Positions 50,460 to 59,778 of a DNA stretch of 64,000 nt are shown here, in pieces. The stretch's first letter is position 1. Each line of letters begins with the position of its first letter. Both the position numbers and the translations under genes were made by a program. A model generated the notes under the pieces. It made no database searches. It saw only the letters and a list, made by a program, of their open reading frames with translations, and had not been told where the DNA came from. The DNA comes from Trichomonas vaginalis G3. Its lineage: Eukaryota; Parabasalia; Trichomonadida; Trichomonadidae. The DNA lies in assembly GCF_026262505.1 (NCBI RefSeq), contig NC_067206.1:18559319-18623318 (forward strand), written 5' to 3'.

Positions 50460-51513
50460 TGTTGTGCATGAAAAATAGCGTGACTTCACTTTTGACAAAA
50501 AGTGATACTATTTCTGATGGTTTTGTCATTTATTTGTCAGATTTATAAATGGATAATAATGCTGTAAATCAGATATTAATTAAAAATATTTAAGATTTAT
50601 GTTCAAATTGAAAAGCAAAATGATATTTTTTTTTAATTGAAAAACGTTAATATCTGATATTTTGAAGTTTTTAATATTTGTTAGTATCTTAAATTATTGA
50701 ATGCATACGTTTTTTATGTTCTCAATTTTAAAAAAATTGTGAAGAATTTAGTTTTTTGGAGATGGATGTTTAATATTTGTGAGTGAGAATGCAAGCAGGA
50801 GTTTGGTACTTTAAGGCTAGGTTGAGATAGATTTCCCATTATATTATCTGTGAATATATTGTTTGAAAATTCAAGATATAAAAAATATTATCAAAAAATT
50901 TTATATTTTTAAATACAATAGGGTGGAAGTATAGTACGATGAGATAGCAATGATATATTTTATAATGGGAGGTAATCTGAAGATAAGTAGCAAATTTTAT
51001 GCGATTTTGATTGGGAGTTGGAGGGTGTGAGTACTATAGCATGTAATAGTATCTCACACCCTCCAATTCTTCCTATGGCGCCGAAAAATTTTTGGTGAAA
51101 TGTCGTCGCATTTCACCAAAAATTTTCGGCGCCATATAGAGAACTATAGTCTGCGAGGTACTGATTCTATCTATGTACCTCGCAGACCATAGTTCTCAGC
51201 CAAAATGGCTAATAATTTGAGAGTCTATATGATAATGTAAAAGTTAAAACATTCAAGTATTTAAGTATTTCTTTAAAATATTAAGTTTTTTATTTTTCCA
51301 ATAAAATTCTAATATCAAATATTTTTATTTAACGATTAATTTTATTTATATTTTTATAGTTTTTTTAAGAAAAAATATTGTTAGGGTTTTATGGATTTTC
51401 AATTAATATACAAGATAATTCATGAATGTATATATTTCCAAGTTTTTAAGGATGCAACACTTTACATTTGTAAACTGTCAAAAGTGAAGTCACGCTATTT
51501 TTCATGCATTACA
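50460..51513. mobile_element. MITE1 copy 2 (1054 bp)
   Basis: Same termini and length as copy 1, over 97 percent identical by eye. Flanks AATAAAAATAAATAA (50445-50459) and AATAAAAATAAATGA (51514-51528) form a 15-bp duplication with one difference. Inserted in the pogo non-coding region. Confidence 0.9.
51013..51205. repeat. Three-hairpin set in MITE1 copy 2 (array 9)
   Basis: The same three palindromes as array 6. In the third, both arms read GAACTATAGTCTGCGAGGTA / its complement, slightly more perfect than in copy 1. Confidence 0.9.
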
Positions 51514-52311
51514 AATAAAAATAAATGATATATATTATTTTAACTAGATGCATTGATTTACATGCATTTTTTTCATAAAATAAAGCATATTTTATAAAAT
51601 TTTTCAATCTGTAAACTGTTCACAAAACCATTTTGCATGGTATAAAAAGGAATCTAAGAAAAAAGTATAAAAATTAATGAAGAATAAAAGTAATGTTTAC
51701 AAGTAGTCAGCAAATATGGATAAAAAAATTTCAAGCTAAGTCGGATAATTTCAATGTTTCGTAATTATGTAATAATTACAATGCCTATAACATTGGTCTA
51801 AATCAAATCCAATTAAAAACCATAGATTTTGTAAAAAATGAGATTTAATGCAAATATTTTCGCCGTTATTCAAAGATTAAGAGTTGTGGTTTGGTGCCGA
51901 GGTTTATTTATGCTTGAAGTTTATTGTTGTTATAACATTTTTAGATGAAAGTTCTTTTTTGCGTAGATGCGATTTGAATTTTTTTGAGAACTTTGAGTTT
52001 TTTCGCGCCTATCATGAGCACTTTCAACAAAAATTGTTTGGAATTGCATACAAATGAGTTTGGCCTTAAAATTGTCGATAGTGTCTGCATAACTAGGGAT
52101 ATGCTCGATCAAATGAGGAGCAAAAAGGTCCAAAAAAGGGGCTTTTTGCAAGATTTTCACTCTCGAGCCTTTATATTTTAATATACCAGCACTGTATTTT
52201 ATCAAATATTTAAGTGCCTTTATAGAAGCATATACTGTTCTACCATAAAAAATATAATAATCGTTTATCTCAGAAATTTTATGGGGGTGGTAAAAGTAAA
52301 GCAAAACTGGG
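51514..52311. other. pogo right non-coding region
   Basis: AT-rich; open frames on both strands around 51930-52304 have no recognisable domain. Ends with the pogo right terminus. Confidence 0.4.
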
Positions 52312-52624
52312 TAATATTAAGTCGAAAATGCATCTGATACAAACCTTTAATTATATGTCTAATCAAAAGCCGCGAGCGAAGCGAGCGGGTTCGACCGTAA
52401 AATTTTCTTTCCTCTACCTATTCCCTAGAATTTCCTTCCCATCCACAGCCTTTCTCGCTTATTTTTATATTCTTCTCATCGTCTTCATCTTAAGAAATTA
52501 TCCACGCACAACCATGAATTCATTCTTAAAAATGTTTTTTAAACGATTTTCTTATATTGTCTCTGCAACATGTGTGTCACTTTTTACGGGCGTATGTCAC
52601 TTTTTGGTAAATTTTGTATCACTC

Positions 52625-53160
52625 GTTATTATTAGAATACTATACTATAGACAATTACAATCTTTGCTTAATTAGTACAATGAATTATATTGGTATATAA
52701 TTCTATTCTAATAGCGTACACTCCTAATATATTTGAGCGTTTATTAGAAGATATAATACTACCCATCAATTCAAATTTTTGGGGCCCCATTTTTTAATGA
52801 AATATTAATCCCCAAAAGAATTTGAAGTGATTGGTATTCCAATATACTTCAAACATTTTTCTGAGCAAAGCTCAGAAAAAGTTTGAAGTATATTTATAAT
52901 ATAAAATAATTAAATATATTTTTGATTTATAACATATTCATTAAACCATTACTCTATTAATTTTTAAATTTACTTTTAATATTTTCAATAATTAAAAACT
53001 AAATTTCATTTCAAACCAAAACCAATCATATTTCAAATAAAGGCCAAACATATCTCAAATTTCGACCATGTTTGATCTCAAAATTAGACCACTCATTTAT
53101 TCAAAATTCAAAATCTTTCAATTTCGATTTTTTCAATATATCACTTCATTTCTCAATAAT
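52625..53160. other. Spacer between MULE2 and MULE3 transposase
   Basis: Begins with the 11-bp MULE2 target duplication. Has a palindrome at 52845-52897 (ATACTTCAAACATTTTTCTG and complement). Probably the 5' part of MULE3; its left terminus was not recognised. Confidence 0.4.
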
Positions 53161-54324
53161 GGAACAGGATTCAACTGTCTTTAACTTAACAGAGTTGTTA
53201 AAATTTGGAGTTAAACAAGAGATTCAGGGAAACTATGCATATGGAATGCGTGTTCGGTCTGAAAGATCAATTATAGAATATTTTTGCAAACATGCGGGAT
53301 GCAAAGCACGGTTTACATTAAATTCTTGACCAAGGCAAATACTTACTCAAAAGCAAAACATTTAATGATCAGCATAATCATTCACAGCCTAATTCTGTTC
53401 AAAATCCTTACTCATCTTTTTTTTACAGAAAATATATGAAACATTATTTTCAAAACGGCGAAAATAGAGCAATTGCACAGCTTCAATGTTTTAAAGATTT
53501 AGATATTCCAATTAATCAAGCAACAATTCCACCAATGTACAGACAAAAGCCAGATGCTTTAGCTCGCTTCTCCCAGCGTGTTTCAGCTTTAAATCATCGA
53601 TTTTCATCAGATGACATCACATCACTGGAAATTTTTGTTCAATCTATTAAGGATAATTCACCTGACGATTTAATGGAATTCATATCCGAAAATGACACTT
53701 TAATTTTTTATTACGCACCTTTTGAAGCAAAAGCAATAGCACATCAAATTGTCACTTTTCATATTGACAGCACATATAAATTACTCAGATCAAAATTACC
53801 ATTTTATGCTTTAACTGGTAAGTACAAAGAAATGCATGGATTTCCATTTCTTTATTTCTTTGTACAACCAGACAAATCCGAAAATATCCAAATATGTCTT
53901 GTCAGATTTTTTGAATGGTGCCATTTGGAACCACAATATATTAGTATGGATTGCGCCCCTCAAATAGCAGAAGCAGTTGAAAATGGAATTCCGGCATGTC
54001 ACATTTTATGGTGCGGGGTACATGTTTTAAGAGCAATTTTATCTCATACCGAAATGGCTCACCAAAAAGGTGATATTTTTTGGCGCCAATAATTTGATTT
54101 TTCTGATTCTTTCTATTTAGATATATTTATTTAATATTCATATTCCTTTATATTGCCTCATATTATTTCCCATTTTTAATCATATTATACAAATCTTTAA
54201 TAATTTTTAATGTTTTGAGCTTCAAAATCTTGTTCTAACTATTTTCATTCATATATCCTAGAAAAAATTAAAAAGTTTTTTAGAAATAAAAATGTTTGTA
54301 TGTAAAGTATTGAAAATATTCTAG

Positions 54325-55523
54325 ATGAGAAGACATTCTCCAGAAGAGATTGATATTGATTGGCTTTGTGAAGCCATCACAAAATCAAATAATGGAGTTA
54401 AGTTAACTGATATTTGCGCGAAAGCTAAAATAAATCATGAAGGCAGAGTTATATATTCAAAAATTTCTGAAAACACATTTCGAAAAGCAGTAAAATTACG
54501 TGCGCCAATTCCTTATCATCCTCCAAAAGGAAGAAAACCAGAAGAAATCGATTTGGATGCTGCTCAAGCATTTTGTAATTTCAAAGATCAAATGCCGAAT
54601 ACTGGAATCAACAAAATAATACAGAAAATTCAAACTGACCTTACAAAAATTGAGAGTCACCCTCAAGAATTTCAGCAAATCAAAGAAAACTTCCAAAATG
54701 CAAACCTTTTTACTTCTGGTAACTGGCTTAAAGAAACTGATAGAATTTCTTTAGTTACTGAAGTCCCGAAATCATATGGTCCAGTTTTAAAAACAAATTC
54801 TGTCGAAGAATCTTTAATTTCAGCTAATTACATCGAAAAACCATTTCCACCTCCGTCTTACAGAATGGGAAGGAAAATTTATGAGGCCCTCATCAAGGAA
54901 CCTCCTGAAAATCAAGAAATTACAGAACAAAAATACAAACCTCGAAATTACGTTGCAACAAAGTGCCATGAAATATGGCACGCCGATATTCATTACTGGT
55001 GTGGAACGATAGGCCAATATTTATATGCCATAATCGACGATCGTTCTCGAAAAAATATTGATTATCAGCTCATGAAAGAAAAAACGGTTCATAATACAGC
55101 TATAATACTTGAAAGAGCTTTACAAACGATTCCCGGTTATCCTTACGCGATTTGGACGGATAACGGGAAAGAGAATTTCGGAGAATTCTCGAAACTTTGC
55201 AAAAAACACTCAATTACACAAATTTTCATTAAGCCTGGAAATCCACAGACTAATGGAAAGATAGAAAAGTGGTGGCCCAATGCAGAAAAAATTGCAGATG
55301 TAATGAAGATATTCCAAAAGTAATACATTTTTACAATAATATGCCTCACGCGAGCCTGCCGATTAATCCAATCACAGGCGTACACTTTACTCCAACAGAT
55401 TTTGAAGATCACGAAAAAGATTTACATTGGTACCTCGATCAAAATCAAGAAGCATATTGGGAGGTTGATGGCCAGGTCATCAGCCTCAAAGAAAGCATAG
55501 AAAATTTCACGACAAAAGAATAA
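54325..55523 (+). pseudogene. rve/DDE transposase of element rve B, one frameshift
   Basis: ATG at 54325. The N-terminal domain has AITKSNNGVKLTDICAKAKI (helix-turn-helix-like), GRKPEEIDLDAAQAFCNFKD and YRMGRKIYEALIKEPPENQE. The core has EIWHADIHYWCGT (first Asp), YAIIDDRSRKNIDYQLM, AIWTDNGKENFGEF (second Asp) and GNPQTNGKIEKWW (Glu). A single shift near 55300 truncates it; the tail (YNNMPHASLPINPITGVHFT) continues to 55523 in the next frame. Closely similar to rve A and rve C over the whole length. Maverick integrases lack this N-terminal domain. Confidence 0.8.
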
Positions 55524-55960
55524 TGATAAAATTCCAAAACAAAATCTTCATTTTAGAGCCATACGTAATCAAAAGCCAATTATTTACGAATAAAAATCTC
55601 GATTTTCTTTACTTTATTTCACTATTTTTCTTGTTTTTAAATTCAAAATTTGATGCAAACTACAAAGATTCGCGCGAACAAGAGTTTAAATTACTGGAGC
55701 CAAAAAAATGATACTATGGGATTTTCAGGTCAAAAGAAAACAAATAATCATACTATCTTAAAGTATTCCTAGAAATTTCCAAAATTAACCGAAATATAAC
55801 TGGACAGAATTACTATTTTCGAGATAAAATTCATATGGAAATACTAATTCATAACGCTTTATGTTATATAAAATTTAATTTATAAAAATTTCAAAATAAA
55901 TCAAATTTAACACAATGAATATAACTGCAATCGAGGTTTTTGACGATTGATTCTTACGAG
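55524..55960. other. rve B 3' non-coding region
   Basis: AT-rich; no gene. Leads into the hairpin array. Confidence 0.4.
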
Positions 55961-56213
55961 AAGTTTTCCAAACTTTGAGTTAATGTCAAGACATTAACTC
56001 AAAGTTTGGAAGTCTAATAAGGGGAATTGTAGGCTATGAGGTACTGATTATATATCAGTGCCTCATAGCCTGCAATTCCCATTAGAAATGGGAGAAACTT
56101 TGTCCGCATAACTTATGATGCGGACAAAATTTCTCCCATTTCTACTTAGAATGAAAGGGCAAGAGGTATATAGGTACACTATATATCTCTTGCCCTTTCC
56201 TTCTTACCTAAAG
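55961..56213. repeat. Hairpin array in rve B (array 10)
   Basis: Four abutting palindromes: 55965-56015 (TTCCAAACTTTGAGTTAATG...), 56020-56082 (GGGGAATTGTAGGCTATGAG...), 56085-56142 (AAATGGGAGAAACTTTGTCC...) and 56145-56213 (AGAATGAAAGGGCAAGAGGT...). Types and order parallel those of rve A and MULE1. Confidence 0.9.
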
Positions 56214-56901
56214 ACTTCCAATCTTATTTTTTTTTCAATTTTTCCCCTAAATTTAAATCTTATATAATATAAATAAAATGCATAATATCAATCACAAAAA
56301 TTCATGTTTATTTTTTAATTAAAATTGCCGCGCAATTTAAGGTTTTCTGTCACTTTTTTGTTAGCCATTTCGGTACGAAACATTTTAAGAGCAATTTTAA
56401 GAAAAGGGACAAATTTAAAAACAGGGAAACTTTTGAAAATTTTTACAACATTATGAAACAATTAGTTTTCGAACTCAACGCTGATCAAATTGAAGAAGCA
56501 AATGAAAAATACGAAGAATTACTTCAACTTGTTGTGCATGAAAAATAGCGTGACTTCACTTTTGACAAAAAGTGATACTATTTCTGATGGTTTTGTCATT
56601 TATTTGTCAGATTTATAAATGGATAATAATGCTGTAAATCAGATATTAATTAAAAATATTTAAGATTTATGTTCAAATTGAAAAGCAAAATGATATTTTT
56701 TTTAATTGAAAAACGTTAATATCTGATATTTTGAAGTTTTTAATATTTGTTAGTATCTTAAATTATTGAATGCATACGTTTTTTATGTTCTCAATTTTAA
56801 AAAAATTGTGAAGAATTTAGTTTTTTGGAGATGGATGTTTAATATTTGTGAGTGAGAATGCAAGCAGGAGTTTGGTACTTTAAGGATGGGCACTCATTAG
56901 G

Positions 56902-57597
56902 GTGATGAAAAAAATCAAGTCTAGCAAAGTCAATATATTAAAAACAGTGAAGACTATTATATAGCATTATAGTGCACAAGCTCAAATATTTAGTGATGCA
57001 TTTCTCGAACTTATTTTATTTATAAGTTAACCTTGAAACATGAATTTTAGTATATCATGAGCATATTTTTTCTAATTTTGCAATACTTATAATATCATAC
57101 CAGGATTCATGTGGAAGTCTAATATTTGGTATATAATATTCTTACAATAAATGTATTAATTCAATTATATTCAAAATGATGGGTCGCAATTTTTACTGAA
57201 ATTGCAAATTTAATTTCAACAATGAAATTATTGTTTAAAAAAATAGCATAACAGCAAGATGGACAATCATATATAGAATTATAATGCTCCATATAATTCT
57301 TTGATTTGATGCGTATATAATGTTATTTTTCGAACATCTTTGTAAAAAATTGATTTTTGTAATTTTTGAAAAAATTCGATTTTATTTCGAGATTTCCTCT
57401 ATAGGTGAAGTATATTGAACAATATTCCTATGGGAGAAAATAATTGTAAGTATGAGTACTTTCATTAATACTATGGGTGCCATGGTTATCGCTCAAACGA
57501 TCAAGTTATATCTCGATTGCGTAAATTGAAATTTTGCTATTTTCTAAATTCACGGCAACAACATTCTTTTATCCTGATCGTACATCACAATATTTGA
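56902..57597. other. Kolobok 5' non-coding region
   Basis: About 700 bp of AT-rich sequence between the left terminus and the transposase start; no feature recognised. Confidence 0.4.
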
Positions 57598-58869
57598 ATG
57601 TGCGACCATTTGTTCAAGAAACCGTCAAGTTATTCTTCATTTTTCATGCCGCGGCGAACAAAAGCAGTTGCAAAGCGTATAAAGAACTTAGTTCAAAGCG
57701 CGAAAAATAGGGTAGAGCCATATGTCGTCAACACTGTTGAATTTGTGCTATCTGTATTATTGAGCGGCGCTACATTTTGCCAATCAGAATTTCAATTCAT
57801 GCTGAATAACATCAAAGTTCCGTCAGAAGCTACATTTCATCGAGTCCAAGAAAAGGTTGGTCGTGTTATCATAGAAGTTGCCAGAGAATCTGTTAATTAT
57901 TGGAAATCTCGAATGAGAAAATGTTCGGGACTTTTGTTTGACGGTTCTTGGAGTCAGAGAAGAAATGCAATGTTTTGCTATGTACAATTTGTAGAAGAGA
58001 AACTCAAAAAAATTGTAGATTGGGAAGTGATATCTAAATCTTTTAAAAATTTCAAAGGTAATTTCAACGGAAAATCAAATGAAATGGAATTTGAAGGCTT
58101 AAAAAGAATGCTGAAGCGTTGGAATAATGAAAAACGTGTAAATTTTTTTGTGCATGATGGCGATGTCAAAATTGTTTCTACAATCAAAAATACGTTCAAA
58201 GGTATCAGAGAATACAGAGATCCTGGACATTTTCTTAACAATATACAGAAAAAGCTCAAACTGCCAGAATTCAGAATCTTATCTAGCATTTCAAAGAATT
58301 TATTGCGTTGGCTTAGGCAACTTCTCAATGACACACATATGTCAATTAAAACAAAGAAGTTTTTATGGTTGAATTCCGCTAAACATTATGCCGGAAATCA
58401 TAAATTTTGTCCAGATCCTGAAAAATGCAAGATGATTAAACCATGGAAATATGCAAAAAATAAAACTGCTATAAAAACACTTAAAAATTCCTCGAAGATA
58501 CCGTAAAAATCTTTGATATGGTAAAAAAGATTCATTCAACTCAAGTAGTTGAATCGATAAACCATATCAAAGCAATGCTTGCTAATAAAAATATTAATTG
58601 GCATGCTTCTTGGCCAATTAGGATGGCAGTCACAATATTGCATTTCAATGAAAGTATGTTTGAAACGATTGTAGCAATAAGATACAGGTTAAATTTACCA
58701 ACAATGCCAGAAATGATGAACAGATATTTCAGAATGTATGATACAACAAAAGATTTAATCAAAGCATTCAAAAATTCAAAGCAAGTTCAAAAAAGTTTGC
58801 GGCATTAAGAGCTATAAAGAGAGGTCTTCAAGCTACCGATGATCGTATTACTCTTAAATCACATAAATA
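57598..58869 (+). pseudogene. Kolobok transposase, two frameshifts
   Basis: ATG at 57598 (another at 57649, MPRRTKAVAKRIKNLVQSAK). About 300 residues read openly. They include SEATFHRVQEKVGRVIIEVA, CSGLLFDGSWSQRRNAMFCY with the first catalytic Asp, NFFVHDGDVKIVSTIKNTFK with the second, and a GIREYRDPGHFLNNIQKKLK signature. A shift near 58500 leads to 58518-58808 (HSTQVVESINHIKAMLANKN, with the third acidic position), and another near 58800 leads to the end at 58869. The D-G-S-W ... H-D-G-D ... D-P-G-H order is the Kolobok pattern. Inactive as read. Confidence 0.75.
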
Positions 58870-59191
58870 ATTATTAAATTTATTTCACCCTCAAAACATC
58901 ATAATCTTGCACCTTCTTTGAATAAACACTTTCACCTTCTATTTTTAATTAATGTTTTTTAATTGTCCAAAATTTTTAGATTATATAAGATATAATTTTT
59001 TATAAAAGTATTATTTTCTAAAAGATAAGTATATATTCTTAATCACAAAACCTAGCATTTTATCATATCTATATATCAGCTTCCTAAATATAATACTCAT
59101 ATAGTTAGTATGATTTTAATGTTTTTGAACATGAAACGAAAATATGATCACAATCATATAACATAATGGAGTTATTGATATAACTTATATG
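58870..59191. other. Kolobok 3' region up to the hAT target
   Basis: AT-rich, no gene; ends with CTTATATG, the left copy of the hAT target duplication (59184-59191). Confidence 0.5.
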
Positions 59192-59281
59192 TAGAGATGT
59201 GAAAACTTAAATTTTATAATCCCTGGGATGCACTTTCTTCGATTTTTTTAAAATTTTTGGGATAAATTTTGACATCTTTTT

Positions 59282-59385
59282 TTTGCTGGCGACCCCCACC
59301 CGTTCACAAAAAAAAATATCGAGCGAAGGGGGGTCGCCAGCAAAAATCGAAAATTTTTTTTGGTGAACGGGGGGTCGCCAGCGAG
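59282..59385. repeat. GC-rich inverted repeat in hAT left region
   Basis: TTTTGCTGGCGACCCCC (about 59280-59296) is the inverse of GGGGGTCGCCAGCAAAA (59328-59344). A third, partial GGGGGGTCGCCAGC lies at about 59368-59381. GC content is far above the surroundings. Confidence 0.75.
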
Positions 59386-59433
59386 AACCTTAAAAATAAA
59401 CTTCAGAAAAAAAATCTAAAAAGAAAAAAACGA

Positions 59434-59510
59434 AAAGGCCCTGGGTCGAACTGGGGAACTTAAGGCTTATACTATGACTCTTACCACTGAACTATATTAT
59501 CTGTGGATCG
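59434..59510 (-). other. tRNA-like remnant (weak)
   Basis: On the minus strand TAGTTCAGTGGTAAGAG followed by a T-loop-like CCAGTTCGACCC are spaced as D-arm and T-arm of a tRNA. No 7-bp acceptor stem or convincing anticodon stem forms, so at best this is a degenerate tRNA-derived sequence. Confidence 0.25.
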
Positions 59511-59778
59511 GTGCTTTATAAATTGTAAATATAAAGATTATCATAACGAATTAAAATATAAAATAATAAATATTACTCTTATATATTATTAGATTTTAAA
59601 TTCAAAATAATAATAACAAAAAAAATATTCATGACCGGAGGTTTTAATTAATGTTTAATGAAAGAGAACGATTCATTATAAATTATTGAATGTTAAATTG
59701 TTGTAAAAACACATTGAAATATTTGTGAAGAAAATGGCTATTTAATATTGAAAAATAAATAATAACAAAATGTTTATT

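Larger units (their letters stand above)
48303..52311. mobile_element. pogo-type (Tc1/mariner superfamily) element
   Basis: Inverted termini CCCAGATTTGCTTTACTTTT (left) and, reversed, CCCAGTTTTGCTTTACTTTT (right), continuing TACCACCCC. Flanked by TA on both sides (48301-48302 and 52312-52313). Contains one intact plus-strand transposase gene and, downstream of it, MITE1 copy 2. Confidence 0.9.
42943..52624. mobile_element. Mutator-like element MULE2 (9.7 kb with nested insertions)
   Basis: Left terminus GGAACTGCAAAATTTACCAA and, reversed, right GAGTGATACAAAATTTACCA; both continue AAAAGTGAC. Flanked by the 11-bp duplication GTTATTATTAG (42932-42942 and 52625-52635), normal for Mutator elements. 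Contains a hairpin array, a minus-strand transposase broken by rve A, and a pogo element with its own MITE1. Without the insertions it would be about 2.7 kb. Confidence 0.85.
54042..56382. mobile_element. rve-transposase element B
   Basis: Left TCTCATACCGAAATGGCT and, reversed, right TTTCGTACCGAAATGGCTAA, with AAAAAAGTGACAG inside the right end. The target motif TTTTAAGAGCAATTTTA is present on both sides (54025-54041 and 56383-56399), a 15-17 bp duplication. Contains one transposase gene and a hairpin array. Confidence 0.85.
53161..56529 (+). pseudogene. Mutator-like transposase of MULE3, interrupted
   Basis: ATG at 53161 (MEQDSTVFNLTELLKFGVKQ). A zinc-finger-like stretch YFCKHAGCKARFTL follows, a frameshift near 53326, then NDQHNHSQPN (His pair). 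From 53436 the frame is open: FHIDSTYKLLRSKLPFYALT (first Asp), FPFLYFFVQPDKSENIQICL, YISMDCAPQIAEAVENGIPA (second Asp), HILWCGVHVLRAI. Element rve B cuts it at 54041. The frame resumes after 56400 with Lys-rich and then helical sequence (ELNADQIEEANEKYEELLQ), where MITE1 copy 3 ends it at 56529. The third catalytic residue and the tail lie beyond that break and are not found in the window. Confidence 0.75.

Noticed and set aside
41699..51513. MITE1 as solo LTRs because of TG...CA ends
   Set aside because: The termini are inverted repeats over ~35 bp and the duplication is 15 bp, not 4-6 bp; no reverse transcriptase is nearby.
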